A stretch of DNA of 51,956 bases from Myxococcales bacterium (GTDB lineage Bacteria; Myxococcota_A; Bradymonadia; Bradymonadales; GCA-2716585): contig PBBL01000084.1 in assembly GCA_002716585.1 (NCBI GenBank), forward strand, positions 1 through 51,956, in the 5' to 3' direction. Shown here in pieces: positions 26,405 to 35,381 of this stretch (position 1 is the first letter of the stretch; each line of letters starts with the position of its first letter). The position numbers and the translations under genes are program-made. The notes under the pieces are model-generated. The model was given only the letters and a program-made list of their open reading frames with translations, was not told where the DNA came from and searched no databases.

Positions 26405-28246
26405 TCAGAGCATGGGGACGATCATGCTCATGACGCGCTCGATGCTGGCGTTCTCGATGTCATCGGGGACGCTCTGACCGGTGGTGAAGAAGGTGAGGGG
26501 GAGCTGCTCGTCGAGGTGGGCGCAGAGCATGGGCCCGGCGGCGAAGGTCTCATCGAGCTTGGTGAACAAGAGCCCGCTGGGGTGGAGCGTGCGGTAGTTG
26601 TTGACGATCCCGCGCATGTCCCGGAGGGCGGTGGTGGCGCTGACGCACAGCTCGTAGCTGAGGTCGGGGACGTTCTGGAGGAGCGCGCCGAGGCGGTGGA
26701 GGGGGTCGGGGTCGCGCGGGGAGCGGCCGATGGTGTCGATCAGGATGACGTCGCAGTGTTCAAGCCGACGCAGCGCCGAGCGGAGGCTCGGGCGGTCGAT
26801 GACGACCTCAAGGGGGGTGCGGAGCATGGAGGCGTACTTGCGCAGCTGCGCCACGGCGCCGACGCGGTAGGTGTCGATCGTCAGAATGCCGACGCTCCTG
26901 CCCTGGTTGAGCGTCAACTCGGCGGCGCGCTTGGCCAGGGTGGTGGTCTTGCCGACGCCGGTGGGTCCGATGAAGGCGACGGTGCGGCGTTGGTCCAGCG
27001 CAGGCCGCGGGTGGATGCGCACGCGGTGGATCAGCTCCTGAATGAACGCGCCTTCGAGCTGGTCGCGGTTGAAGCCAGGCAACGAGTCAAGGCGTTGGCG
27101 CACGCCGTGGATCAGCTCCTCCCGGTAGGGGGTGGCGACGTCGGCGTCGCGCAGCCAGCGCTCAAGGAGCTTGAGCTGCTGTTGGCGGAGCTGAGCGCGC
27201 TCAGCGGGTTGGACGGGGCGAGGACGCTCGGGCGCGGTGGCCTGGGGGCGGCGCCTGGTGTGGAGCGTCTCGGCCTGGTCGGGGGGCAGCTCGCTGGTCA
27301 TGAGCGCCCTGCGCAGCTCGTGAAAGGCGTGCGCGTCGTCCGCCTCAACCCGAGCGCCGAACTGCGGGGGGGCGTCGTCCCAGGCCGGATGCTGGGGGGC
27401 GGGCGTGATGGGGCGCGCGTCCCAGGAGGTTGGCTCGTCGTCAGGGAGCGCGCGCTGCTCGCTCCAGCGGTCCGAGCCGTTGGCGCGAGGCTCATCCCAG
27501 GGGGCGAGCCCCTCCCGTGAGGCGTGTCGTTGCTGGTCCAGCTCCGCGATCCGGGGCGCGCCGGGCAGGGACGTGTCCGGATCGCGGGTGGCGTCGCCGA
27601 GCGGCTCGCGATCGTAGAAGGCGTACTCGAAGGCGATGTCAAAGGAGTCGTCCATGGCCTGATCGATCGGGTGCGCGTCGAGCAGGTCGGTCACCTCGTC
27701 GCGCGGTTGGGCGACGCGGGCGCTCCCCGGGTGCGGCTCGGGCAGAGGCGCGTGGATCGGGCGGGCGTCTGGAGCCTGCGCGGGGGCGGCGCGCCAGGAC
27801 CCGCTCTCCGTGTGGGGCGTGGCGTCGTAGTGGGGCTGGGGCGCGGTGTCGCGGTGGTCCATGAGCGGCGCGGGCGTCTCGGCGCGCGGCGCGTTGGGGC
27901 GCTCCTCGACCAGGGCGCGCAGCGTCCGCACCTCATCCATGAGCGGCGCGATCGCGCTCTGGAGGGCCTCGGCGGACTGCGCCGACTCGGGCGAGCCGGT
28001 GGGCCAGAAGGCGCGACCCCGGGAGACCTTCTGAAAGTACTTCAGGCCCGTGGTGGATTGCTGCCCGGTGGGCTGGTTGGCGATGGAGTCGAGCGCCGCT
28101 CTGATCTCGACGAGGCTCTCGCCGTGTCCGCCGCGATGGTCGTCGAGGCGCTGGGTCGAGAGGATGACGGCGTTGGGGCCGAGATCCGCCTTGACTTGTT
28201 CGAGGGCGTCTTTCATGCCCGGGGCTCGGTACGTTTTGACTTGCAT
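26405..28246 (-). CDS. flhF: Flagellar placement GTPase FlhF (SRP family)
   Basis: A 613-residue SRP-type GTPase. The N-terminus has the FlhF signature MQVKTYRAPGMKDALEQVKA followed by DLGPNAVILSTQ. A long Pro/Asp-rich, low-complexity middle region follows (about residues 90-340), longer than usual. The C-terminal NG domain has the P-loop GPTGVGKTTTLAKRAAEL, IDTYRVGAVAQLRKYA, DVILIDTIGRSPRD and the guanine-binding TKLDE. FlhF places polar flagella and recruits FliF. It lies 134 bases upstream of the sigma-28 gene on the same strand, so they may be cotranscribed. The start at 28246 begins the conserved domain directly; earlier codons add 17 residues without support. FlhG was not seen adjacent. 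Confidence 0.9.
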   Translation of the reverse strand: MQVKTYRAPGMKDALEQVKADLGPNAVILSTQRLDDHRGGHGESLVEIRAALDSIANQPTGQQSTTGLKYFQKVSRGRAFWPTGSPESAQSAEALQSAIAPLMDEVRTLRALVEERPNAPRAETPAPLMDHRDTAPQPHYDATPHTESGSWRAAPAQAPDARPIHAPLPEPHPGSARVAQPRDEVTDLLDAHPIDQAMDDSFDIAFEYAFYDREPLGDATRDPDTSLPGAPRIAELDQQRHASREGLAPWDEPRANGSDRWSEQRALPDDEPTSWDARPITPAPQHPAWDDAPPQFGARVEADDAHAFHELRRALMTSELPPDQAETLHTRRRPQATAPERPRPVQPAERAQLRQQQLKLLERWLRDADVATPYREELIHGVRQRLDSLPGFNRDQLEGAFIQELIHRVRIHPRPALDQRRTVAFIGPTGVGKTTTLAKRAAELTLNQGRSVGILTIDTYRVGAVAQLRKYASMLRTPLEVVIDRPSLRSALRRLEHCDVILIDTIGRSPRDPDPLHRLGALLQNVPDLSYELCVSATTALRDMRGIVNNYRTLHPSGLLFTKLDETFAAGPMLCAHLDEQLPLTFFTTGQSVPDDIENASIERVMSMIVPML

Positions 28247-28334
28247 GGCACCACCACGTAGGAGGTTCACTTGAGCTCGCGTCGGGTGAGTATTCAAGGA
28301 CCGTACCAGTTCAGGCCGATCAGAGGAGAGGGCG

Positions 28335-29846
28335 ATGGAGCCAGCGATTCAACAGTGGAGCGGCGCCAACGAGGCGGTCGGTGGTTGGGTGCGGGCGGTG
28401 AGCGCGTGGGCCGTCGCGGCCGGGGCTTCGCCTCCACGAGCGGAGGTCGGGGGGGCGCCGGGCGTGGCGTGCCTGGACTCGTCGCGTCGCGGGGTGGGGC
28501 AGGGGCGATGGACCTTCGTGACCGCCAGACCTCTGGCGATCGTCAAAGGGAGGGTCGGCGATGTTCAGATCATTGACGGATCGAGCGGGCGCGTCCTGGA
28601 CCGGGGCAGCGATCCGTTCGCGCTGCTCCAGCGCGCCCTGGATGAGCACCGCGGGCTGACGAGCGAGGCGCTGCGCGAGGTCCCCTTCCAAGGGGGCGCG
28701 CTCGGTGTGTTCGGGTACGGGTGTCGGCTCGCCGTGGAGTCGCTCCAGGCCGACCCGCCGGCGCGGTGGGGCGAGCCAGACGTGTGGTGGGGGCTCTACG
28801 ACACCTTCCTGGCCTGGGACGGGCTCGCCGGGCGAGGGGTGCTCGTCTCCTGGGGGCTGCGTCGATGGGGCGGCGCGCCCGATCCGGGGCTGGCGCGGCG
28901 ACGCGTCAGAGCGCTGGCGGAGCACCTCGACCGGGGAGCGACGTCGATGGACGGGCGTGGGCTGGAGGTCGGGCTGACGCCGGGGTGGGAGCGGGAGCGG
29001 TACGCGTCCGCGTTCCAGCGCATTCAGGAGGGGATCGCCGCCGGAGAGCTGTACCAGGGGTGCTTGACCTACCCGATGCGCGCGGAGAGGGCGCCGGAGG
29101 TGACGGCGCTGGCGCTGTTCGATGGGCTGAGGCGGTGGTCCCCGGCGCCCTACGGGGCGCTGCTCGCCACCGACGGCCCCGTGTCGTTGGTCAGCTCCTC
29201 GCCGGAGCGGTTCATGCGGGTGCGCGGCGGCCAGGTGACGGTGCGCCCCATGAAGGGGACGCGGCCAAGGGGCCGGGATCGCGCCGAGGATCGCGCGCTG
29301 CGCCGGGAACTGGAGCGGAGCGTCAAGGATCGGGCGGAGAACATCATGATCGTCGACCTGATGCGGAACGATCTGGGGCGGGTGTGCCGCCTGGGGAGCG
29401 TCCAGGTGCCGCGGATCTTCACGGTGGAGAGCTACCAGACGGTGCACCAGATGACGTCGACGGTGCAGGCGGAGCTGAAGGAGGGGGGGCACGGGCTGGA
29501 GGCGGCGCGGGCGTGTTTTCCGCCCGGGAGCATGACGGGCGCCCCGAAGGTGCAGGCGATGAAGCTGTTGGCTGAGCTGGAGGGGGCGCCGCGCGGTTAC
29601 TACGCCGGCGCGCTGGGGTGGGTGGGCTGGGGCGGCGATCTGGAGCTGTCGGTGGTGATCCGCACGGCGCTGGTGTCGGCGCGTGAGATCGCCTGGCACG
29701 TCGGCGGTGGGATCGTGGCGGACAGCGAGCCAGGTGCGGAGTGGGACGAGTCGCTGGCGAAGTGCCCCGAGCCGTTGAGGCGCGCAGTGACGGGGCGCGG
29801 GCAGGGATCCCCGAGCGCGCGCGGCGAGGGCGTCGGGTCGGGGTGA
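28335..29846 (+). CDS. pabB: Chorismate-utilising enzyme, aminodeoxychorismate synthase component I-like
   Basis: A 503-residue member of the anthranilate synthase/PabB/isochorismate synthase superfamily. The C-terminal catalytic half shows the family motifs: (A)GELYQGCLTYPM, SSSPERF, VRPMKGTRPRG, ENIMIVDLMRNDLGRV, SYQTVHQMTSTV, FPPGSMTGAPK, YYAGALGW and HVGGGIVADSEPGAEWDES. The PMKGT-x-PRG form and the lack of an LLES tryptophan-binding motif in the N-terminal half favour PabB (para-aminobenzoate for folate) over TrpE. A glutamine amidotransferase partner (PabA) and PabC are not adjacent. GAGGAGAGG precedes the ATG. It is divergent from flhF with 88 bases between starts. Confidence 0.8.
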   Translation: MEPAIQQWSGANEAVGGWVRAVSAWAVAAGASPPRAEVGGAPGVACLDSSRRGVGQGRWTFVTARPLAIVKGRVGDVQIIDGSSGRVLDRGSDPFALLQRALDEHRGLTSEALREVPFQGGALGVFGYGCRLAVESLQADPPARWGEPDVWWGLYDTFLAWDGLAGRGVLVSWGLRRWGGAPDPGLARRRVRALAEHLDRGATSMDGRGLEVGLTPGWERERYASAFQRIQEGIAAGELYQGCLTYPMRAERAPEVTALALFDGLRRWSPAPYGALLATDGPVSLVSSSPERFMRVRGGQVTVRPMKGTRPRGRDRAEDRALRRELERSVKDRAENIMIVDLMRNDLGRVCRLGSVQVPRIFTVESYQTVHQMTSTVQAELKEGGHGLEAARACFPPGSMTGAPKVQAMKLLAELEGAPRGYYAGALGWVGWGGDLELSVVIRTALVSAREIAWHVGGGIVADSEPGAEWDESLAKCPEPLRRAVTGRGQGSPSARGEGVGSG

Positions 29847-30521
29847 GGGGGCCTGGGGGTCCGTTGAGAGGGGGCGGAGCGGTGTGGTTGGGGTGGAGAA
29901 GAGGGCCGAGTGATCTACCCCGGAACGTCGGGGGTGGCAAAAAATCGCGCTGATTCTTTGACTGTCTGTTTGTGCAGTCTACGGTGGGGGTCAGGTGTCG
30001 GAGCTTGCTACGTGACAGATCCATGACCGTCTGCACATCGTGCTGAAGGCGACCATCTTCGGAGGCGGTGTGCGGTGGTCGGTCACGAGGGGAGGGGCGA
30101 GGGCCGTTGGGTATTCAGGTTGGGCAGGGAATCCGCGGCCTTTGATATCCAACATCAGGCTCAAGGTTTTTATCACCTGTAGTGGGAGAGCAGGTGTGAA
30201 AAATATATGCCCCGCGCTCATGGGGGTTGGCGTAATGAGCTGAAGGTATCGCTTGCACGAGACGGTGAGGTTGGCTAAACCTGTGCTGGTCGAACAACGT
30301 GAACACCCCGCCAGCAAGGGGCTCCCATGGAGTGTATCTACGTACTGAAGCTGGGGTAGTTTTTTCTTGTTTCGACCAGCACCTGCTTAGAAGAAGCCGC
30401 ATTGTTGAGAGGCGCGTCACCTGACTGTCACCTGGGGGGTTCAGGGGGTAGAGGGTAGAGGGCGAGCGCCATAAAGCTTGAAATTTCCTGATACAGAATA
30501 CACGCACGAGAGGAGTCACCG
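29847..30521. other. 675-base intergenic region, AT-richer, before nrdJ
   Basis: No credible protein is coded here on either strand; short open frames exist but have no ribosome-binding site or protein-like composition. From about 29930 the base composition falls clearly below the flanking genes and runs of A and T appear. A small hairpin (ccccg...cgggg near 29920), an inverted pair cacctg/caggtg near 30175-30205, and a large nested stem at 30283-30382 are present. I found no B12-box or NrdR-box match by eye, though either would make sense upstream of a B12-dependent ribonucleotide reductase. Confidence 0.7.
30283..30382 (+). ncRNA. Candidate structured RNA or attenuator upstream of nrdJ
   Basis: gtgctggtcgaa (30283-30294) pairs perfectly with ttcgaccagcac (30371-30382), and caa/ttg extends the stem with a single bulged base. 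Inside it a second stem (acccc..agc with gct.ggggt) is followed by a run of six T (about 30360-30365), like an intrinsic terminator. Together this makes a long nested hairpin of about 100 bases ending ~140 bases before the nrdJ start. It could be a leader attenuator, a small RNA, or the remnant of a small inverted-repeat element. No known RNA family was recognised. Confidence 0.45.
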
Positions 30522-33500
30522 GTGAGGATCGAACGTCGTTACACCAAGGAAGGTCAGTCCCCGTATGCGGGCATCGACTTTGAGAAGCGGACCAGCGAGA
30601 TCAGGAACCCGGATGGTTCACTCGTGTTCCAGGCGGAGGACGTCCGCGTGCCGAGCACGTGGTCGCAGGTCGCCACCGACATCCTGGCCCAGAAGTACTT
30701 CCGCAAGGCGGGCGTGCCGAGGCACACGAAGCCGGTCGCGGAGGAGGGGGTGCCGCAGTGGCTGCAGCGCCGCGAGGCGGACGCCGCGAAGCTGGCGTCG
30801 TTGCCGGAGGGGGAGCGCGTCTCGGGTGAGTCGGACAGCCGTCAGGTGTTTGATCGCCTGGCGGGTTGTTGGACCTACTGGGGGTTCACCCACGGCTACT
30901 TCCACGGCGAGGCGGACGCGCAGGCCTTCTACGATGAGATGCGCTACATGCTGGCGCGGCAGATGGCGGCGCCGAACTCGCCGCAGTGGTTCAACACGGG
31001 GCTCAACTGGGCCTACGGGATCACGGGGCCGCCGCAGGGCCACTACTATACGGAGCCGGTGAGCGGTGAGACGCGTCGGAGCGAGGACGCATACACGCAC
31101 CCGCAGCCGCACGCCTGCTTCATCCAGTCGGTCTCGGATGATCTCGTCAACGAGGGCGGGATCATGGACTTGTGGACCCGCGAGGCGAGGCTGTTCAAGT
31201 ACGGCAGCGGGACGGGGTCGAACTTCTCGGCGATCCGGGGCGAGGGGGAGCCGCTGTCGGGCGGAGGCCGCTCGTCGGGGCTGATGAGCTTCCTGAAGAT
31301 CGGCGATCGGGCCGCGGGGGCGATCAAGTCGGGCGGGACGACGCGGCGCGCCGCGAAGATGGTCTGCCTGGACATCGATCACCCGGACGTGGAGGACTTC
31401 ATCCAGTGGAAGGTGCTGGAGGAGCAGAAGGTGGCGTCGCTGGTGGCGGGGTCGCTGGCGTGTGAGACGAACCTGAACGCGATCATGGAGGCCTGTCACG
31501 CGGAGGGGCTGGGCGACGAGGAGCGTTTCGACCCGAAGGCGAACAAGGCGCTGCGCGGCGCGATCAAGGCGGCGCTGCAGGCGAAGGTGCCGATGAACTA
31601 CGTGCGCCGCGTGATCCAGCTCGCGGAGCAGGGCTTCACGGGGCTGGAGTTCCCGACCTACGGCACGGAGTGGACGAGCGAGTCCTACATCACGGTGTCG
31701 GGTCAGAACTCGAACAACTCGATCCGGGTGACGAACGACTTCCTGCACGCGGTGGAGTCGGACGAGCCGTGGACGCTGCGGCGTCGGACGGACAACGCGG
31801 TGGCGAAGACGGTGAGCGCGCGCGAGCTGTGGGACACGGTCTCCTACTCGGCGTGGTCCTGCGCCGATCCGGGCGTGCAGTACGACACGACGATCAACGA
31901 GTGGCACACCTGCCCGGCGGGCGGTCGCATCAACGCGAGCAACCCCTGCTCGGAGTACATGTTCCTTGACGACACGGCGTGCAACCTGGCGTCGCTGAAC
32001 CTGATGAAGTTCCGCGCGGAGGATGGCCGCTTCGACGTCGAGTCGTTCGAGCACGCCTGTCGGCTGTGGACGATCGTGCTTGAGGTCAGCGTGCTGATGG
32101 CGCAGTTCCCGTCGGCGCGGATCGCCGAGCTGTCGTACAAGTACCGGACGCTGGGGCTGGGCTACGCGAACCTGGGCTCGCTGCTGATGGTGTCCGGGGT
32201 GTCCTACGGGAGCGAAGACGGCTACGCGCTCGCCGGGGCGGTGACGGCGATCATGTGCGGCGTCTCGTACGCCACGAGCGCGGAGCTGGCCAGCGAGCTG
32301 GGGACGTTCTCCGAGTTCGACACGAACAAGGCGTCGATGCTGCGGGTGATCCGCAACCACCGCCGGGCGGCCTACAACGCCGCGTCGGAGAAGTACGATG
32401 GGCTGACGGTGACCCCGCAGGGGATCGACCCGGGGCGTTGCCCGAGCTACCTGCTGGCGGCGTCGCGGCGGGCCTGGGACAAGGCGCTGGAGCTGGGCAA
32501 GAAGCACGGCTACCGCAACGCCCAGGTGACGGTGCTCGCCCCGACCGGGACGATCGGCCTGGTGATGGACTGCGACACGACCGGGGTCGAGCCGGACTTC
32601 GCGCTGGTGAAGTTCAAGAAGCTGGCCGGTGGCGGCTACTTCCGGATCATCAACCAGTCGGTGCCGCCGGCGCTGGAGAAGCTGGGCTACGCCCCCGATC
32701 AGATCAACGACATCATCCGCTACTGCCAGGGCGCCGGGTCGCTCCAGGGGGCGCCCCACATCAACCGGGGGTCGCTCGAGGCGCTGGGCTTCACCGACGC
32801 GGTGCTCGCTCAGGTCGAGAAGGCGCTCGGGACGGCGTTCTCGCTGAGCTTCGCCTTCAACAAGTGGACGATCGGTGAGGACTTCTGCCGTGATATCCTC
32901 GGGTTGAGCGACGAGCAGCTCATGGACCCGACCTTCAACATGTTGGAGGGGCTGGGGTTCTCCAGGGAGCAGATCCGCGAGGCGAACGACTACGTCTGCG
33001 GGACGATGACCGTCGAGGGGGCGCCGTGGCTCAAGGAGGAGCACCTGCCGGTGTTCGACTGCGCGAGCAAGTGCGGCGCCTACGGCAAGCGCTACCTGCC
33101 CTACATGGCGCACGTGCGGATGATGGCGGCGGCGCAGCCGTTCATCAGCGGGGCGATCTCGAAGACGATCGACATGGCCAACGAGGCCACGGTTGAGGAC
33201 GTGACCGAGGTCTACACCCAGTCGTGGAAGTTGATGCTCAAGGCGCTGGCGCTCTACCGCGACGGCTCGAAGCTGTCGCAGCCGCTCAACGCCACGGATG
33301 AGCTGGCCAACTTCGACCTCGGCGAGGACGACGAGCAGGTCGAACAGGAGCTCCCGAAGGCGCCGGCGATGCGCGTCGCCGAGCGGGTGGTGCACCGCTA
33401 CATCTCGAAGCGTCGGCGGCTCCCCAACCGTCGCCACGGCTACACCCAGAAGGCGCGGCTGGGCAACCACAACGTCTACCTGCGCACGGGTGAGTACGAG

Positions 33501-34286
33501 GACGGCTCGATCGGGGAGATCTTCATCGACATGCACCGCGAGGGCGCGGCGTTCCGGAGCCTGATGAACTGCTTCGCGATCGCGGTCAGCCTCGGGCTTC
33601 AGCACGGTGTGCCGCTTGAAGAGTTCGTCGAGGCGTTCGTCTTCACGCGCTTTGAGCCCAGCGGCATCGTCTCCGGCCACGAGAACATCAAGATGGCCAC
33701 CTCGGTCATCGACTACATCTTCCGTGAGCTGGGGCTGAGCTACCTCGGGCGCACCGACCTGGTGCAGGTCAAGCCGGAGGAGATCTTCGCCGGCTCGCTG
33801 CCGCCGGGCGAGCCGGAGCACCTGAGCGACGATGGGATGAGCGCGGCGGGCGACGTCGGGCTGGAGCAGGTCGAGGAGGATCCGTCTTCGGCGCACGCCC
33901 CGGCCTACCTGCCGGGGCGTCACGGGCGGCGGCGCACGTTCAGCATGTCCAAGGGGTTGACCCTGGGCGGGCTGGCGACCCACTGGGCGCCCCCGGTCGA
34001 GTCGAACCAGAGCAGCGCCCCGGTCGCGCTCGCGCACGGCGGCGGCAACGGCCATCACACCAACGGTCGCAACGGCAACGGTCGCAACGGCAACGGCCGC
34101 AACGGCAAGAACGGTCACCACAACAAGGCTGAGGCGATGACCGTCAAGCTCGCTGAGGCGATCCAGGTGGCCCGCCTCAAGGGCTACGAGGGGGACCCCT
34201 GCGGCGACTGCGGCAACTTCACGCTGCTGCGCAACGGCTCCTGCTTCAAGTGCGACACCTGCGGGGGGACGACCGGCTGCTCCTGA
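30522..34286 (+). CDS. nrdJ: Adenosylcobalamin-dependent (class II) ribonucleotide reductase
   Basis: A 1254-residue class II RNR, which reduces ribonucleotides to deoxyribonucleotides using an adenosylcobalamin radical and needs no oxygen. Seen: [16 protein letters not shown] near residue 155, [10 protein letters not shown], the active-site loop [20 protein letters not shown], the [20 protein letters not shown] segment, and a C-terminal domain with [31 protein letters not shown] and the redox Cys-rich tail [19 protein letters not shown]...CGGTTGC. Between about residues 1170 and 1205 a His/Asn/Gly linker ([18 protein letters not shown]) separates the tail. Start is GTG at 30522 with GAGGAG about 9 bases upstream. 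It is monocistronic, and regulation is probably through the unusual upstream region. Confidence 0.93.
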   Translation: MRIERRYTKEGQSPYAGIDFEKRTSEIRNPDGSLVFQAEDVRVPSTWSQVATDILAQKYFRKAGVPRHTKPVAEEGVPQWLQRREADAAKLASLPEGERVSGESDSRQVFDRLAGCWTYWGFTHGYFHGEADAQAFYDEMRYMLARQMAAPNSPQWFNTGLNWAYGITGPPQGHYYTEPVSGETRRSEDAYTHPQPHACFIQSVSDDLVNEGGIMDLWTREARLFKYGSGTGSNFSAIRGEGEPLSGGGRSSGLMSFLKIGDRAAGAIKSGGTTRRAAKMVCLDIDHPDVEDFIQWKVLEEQKVASLVAGSLACETNLNAIMEACHAEGLGDEERFDPKANKALRGAIKAALQAKVPMNYVRRVIQLAEQGFTGLEFPTYGTEWTSESYITVSGQNSNNSIRVTNDFLHAVESDEPWTLRRRTDNAVAKTVSARELWDTVSYSAWSCADPGVQYDTTINEWHTCPAGGRINASNPCSEYMFLDDTACNLASLNLMKFRAEDGRFDVESFEHACRLWTIVLEVSVLMAQFPSARIAELSYKYRTLGLGYANLGSLLMVSGVSYGSEDGYALAGAVTAIMCGVSYATSAELASELGTFSEFDTNKASMLRVIRNHRRAAYNAASEKYDGLTVTPQGIDPGRCPSYLLAASRRAWDKALELGKKHGYRNAQVTVLAPTGTIGLVMDCDTTGVEPDFALVKFKKLAGGGYFRIINQSVPPALEKLGYAPDQINDIIRYCQGAGSLQGAPHINRGSLEALGFTDAVLAQVEKALGTAFSLSFAFNKWTIGEDFCRDILGLSDEQLMDPTFNMLEGLGFSREQIREANDYVCGTMTVEGAPWLKEEHLPVFDCASKCGAYGKRYLPYMAHVRMMAAAQPFISGAISKTIDMANEATVEDVTEVYTQSWKLMLKALALYRDGSKLSQPLNATDELANFDLGEDDEQVEQELPKAPAMRVAERVVHRYISKRRRLPNRRHGYTQKARLGNHNVYLRTGEYEDGSIGEIFIDMHREGAAFRSLMNCFAIAVSLGLQHGVPLEEFVEAFVFTRFEPSGIVSGHENIKMATSVIDYIFRELGLSYLGRTDLVQVKPEEIFAGSLPPGEPEHLSDDGMSAAGDVGLEQVEEDPSSAHAPAYLPGRHGRRRTFSMSKGLTLGGLATHWAPPVESNQSSAPVALAHGGGNGHHTNGRNGNGRNGNGRNGKNGHHNKAEAMTVKLAEAIQVARLKGYEGDPCGDCGNFTLLRNGSCFKCDTCGGTTGCS
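34062..34109. repeat. 15-base tandem repeat in nrdJ coding for an Asn/Gly/Arg linker
   Basis: About three near-identical copies of aacggcaacggtcgc encode NGNGR. The copies differ only at wobble positions, so they are likely to expand or contract in frame. They lie in the flexible linker before the C-terminal redox tail. Confidence 0.7.
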
Positions 34287-34305
34287 GCCGACCTCCGCGC
34301 CCTCT

Positions 34306-34344
34306 CGACGCCGGGCGGTGAACACCTCGCGCCGCTCGGCGTCG
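34306..34344. terminator. Hairpin after nrdJ
   Basis: cgacgccg (34306-34313) pairs with cggcgtcg (34337-34344) with an inner small stem (ggtg/cacc). It begins 20 bases after the nrdJ stop. A pyrimidine-rich stretch follows but no T run. Confidence 0.45.
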
Positions 34345-34685
34345 TTCCTCCCTCCTCTGCTCTCGCTCCCACGTCATCAACCCGACCGACCGCCACGGGC
34401 TGTGCGGCTTGAGCGCCGCGCGACCTCATCCCGGCGGAGGTGTCCGTGGGCGCCGCCTGGGAACTTCTCCGCTGCGCGGCTTGTAATCATGGCACGGATG
34501 TTTAGCTTGGTCAGACCATTCGAGGGGCCTGCGTCGTCAGGTGGCTGACGCCCATCGGGAGGTTGTCGAGCGGCGCGTCGTTGACGAACCCGGTCGACAG
34601 GCCGTATGGTCCTTGGTATCGGATATCGGGCGGTGTCGGATCAAGGCTGTTCACGATCGACTCGCCCTGCTTGGAGATGGAAGTC
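34345..34685. other. Leader and intergenic region before the FtsH-like operon
   Basis: No protein-like frame is seen apart from in-frame extensions of the next gene (open from 34563), which lack family support. The region contains a candidate promoter (34581-34610) and no strong hairpin after it. GATGGAAG lies just before the ATG at 34686. Confidence 0.6.
34581..34610 (+). promoter_or_regulatory. Candidate sigma-70-type promoter for the FtsH-like operon
   Basis: ttgacg (34581-34586) and tatggt (34605-34610) are separated by 18 bases, a reasonable -35/-10 pair. Transcription would start near 34617, about 70 bases before the first ATG. Confidence 0.4.
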
Positions 34686-35267
34686 ATGAGTCGCGCATAT
34701 TGGGTCAAGCTCTCCTCATCGGTCTCTGAGACCGTCAACGCACACGACAAGGCGATCCACAAGATCGACCTCGACACCGTTGTTCCTGAAGGGGAGATGA
34801 ACGAGATCCTGAAAGGAGCGCTGGAAGAGGGCGGCTGGGAGAAGAGCGACGGCAAGGACAACACCTACGAGAAGGACGTGGAGGGTGTGCGCCTGAGCTG
34901 GGACCTGGACGAGATGACGGTCGAGGCGCAGGTGGAGGGCAGCGAGACGGTGTCCCGGGACATCGCGGTCGAGGGCCGCGGCTACGATCGGGGCACGGCG
35001 CGCCGCGAGGCGGAGCGGATGCTGCAGCAGGAGGAGGACTCGGCCCGCGACGCGATCCAGGCCGAGACCGATCGGCTCCAGCGCGAGCTGTCCAAGCAAC
35101 TCGACGAGAACGAGCAGAAGCGTGTCCGCGAGATCAACGGCGTGCTCCAGCGGACCTACGCCGAGGGCCTCAAGCGCAAGGCCGGGCGGATGGGGAACGT
35201 GACCTCCATCAACGAATCGACCAACCCCGACGGTGAGTACCAGCTGACGATCACCATCGCCGAGTAG
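34686..35267 (+). CDS. 193-aa coiled-coil protein, first gene of the FtsH-like operon
   Basis: A 193-residue, mostly charged protein that opens MSRAYWVKLSSSVSETVNAH. The N-terminal ~95 residues look like an alpha/beta domain (EILKGALEEGGWE, VEGVRLSWDLDEMTVEAQVE). Residues ~105-165 form a highly charged helix/coiled coil (RREAERMLQQEEDSARDAIQ...). It ends in a beta strand (YQLTITIAE). The pattern recalls the DUF1257/Ycf35-like or 'FtsH ternary system' accessory proteins encoded next to AAA+ ATPases; this is from memory and unconfirmed. No catalytic motif and no membrane segment are visible. The start at 34686 was chosen because the conserved-looking domain begins there; the frame is open from 34563. 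Probably an adaptor or substrate-recognition component. Confidence 0.65.
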   Translation: MSRAYWVKLSSSVSETVNAHDKAIHKIDLDTVVPEGEMNEILKGALEEGGWEKSDGKDNTYEKDVEGVRLSWDLDEMTVEAQVEGSETVSRDIAVEGRGYDRGTARREAERMLQQEEDSARDAIQAETDRLQRELSKQLDENEQKRVREINGVLQRTYAEGLKRKAGRMGNVTSINESTNPDGEYQLTITIAE

Positions 35268-35319
35268 CGCCGCCCACCGAGGCGCGCACCCCACCGAGCG
35301 CGCCCCGAGCCGTGGTGGG

Positions 35320-35351
35320 CGCCGCGCCTGCTTCTTGGCGCAGGCGCGGCG
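35320..35351. terminator. Perfect 12-bp hairpin between the first two operon genes
   Basis: cgccgcgcctgc (35320-35331) pairs with gcaggcgcggcg (35340-35351), loop ttcttggc. No T run follows, so it may be an intercistronic attenuator or mRNA stabiliser that sets the ratio of the first product to the downstream ones. Confidence 0.5.
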
Positions 35352-35381
35352 GCGTGTGTTGACGCGAGGTCCCTGACAGAG

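Noticed and set aside
30283..30382. Retron msr/msd or CRISPR repeat
   Set aside because: No reverse transcriptase or cas gene is nearby, and the repeat occurs only as a single inverted pair.
30115..30519. 134-codon minus-strand frame in the nrdJ upstream region
   Set aside because: It runs through the large inverted repeat, has no ribosome-binding site and no protein-like pattern.
29847..30521. Cobalamin riboswitch before nrdJ
   Set aside because: Searched by eye for the B12-box and the GCCACTG-type core on both strands and did not find them.
30618..34325. 1235-codon antisense frame opposite nrdJ
   Set aside because: Composition (Arg/Val/His/Leu-rich, no motifs) is a shadow of the strongly biased third codon positions in nrdJ; no start signals.
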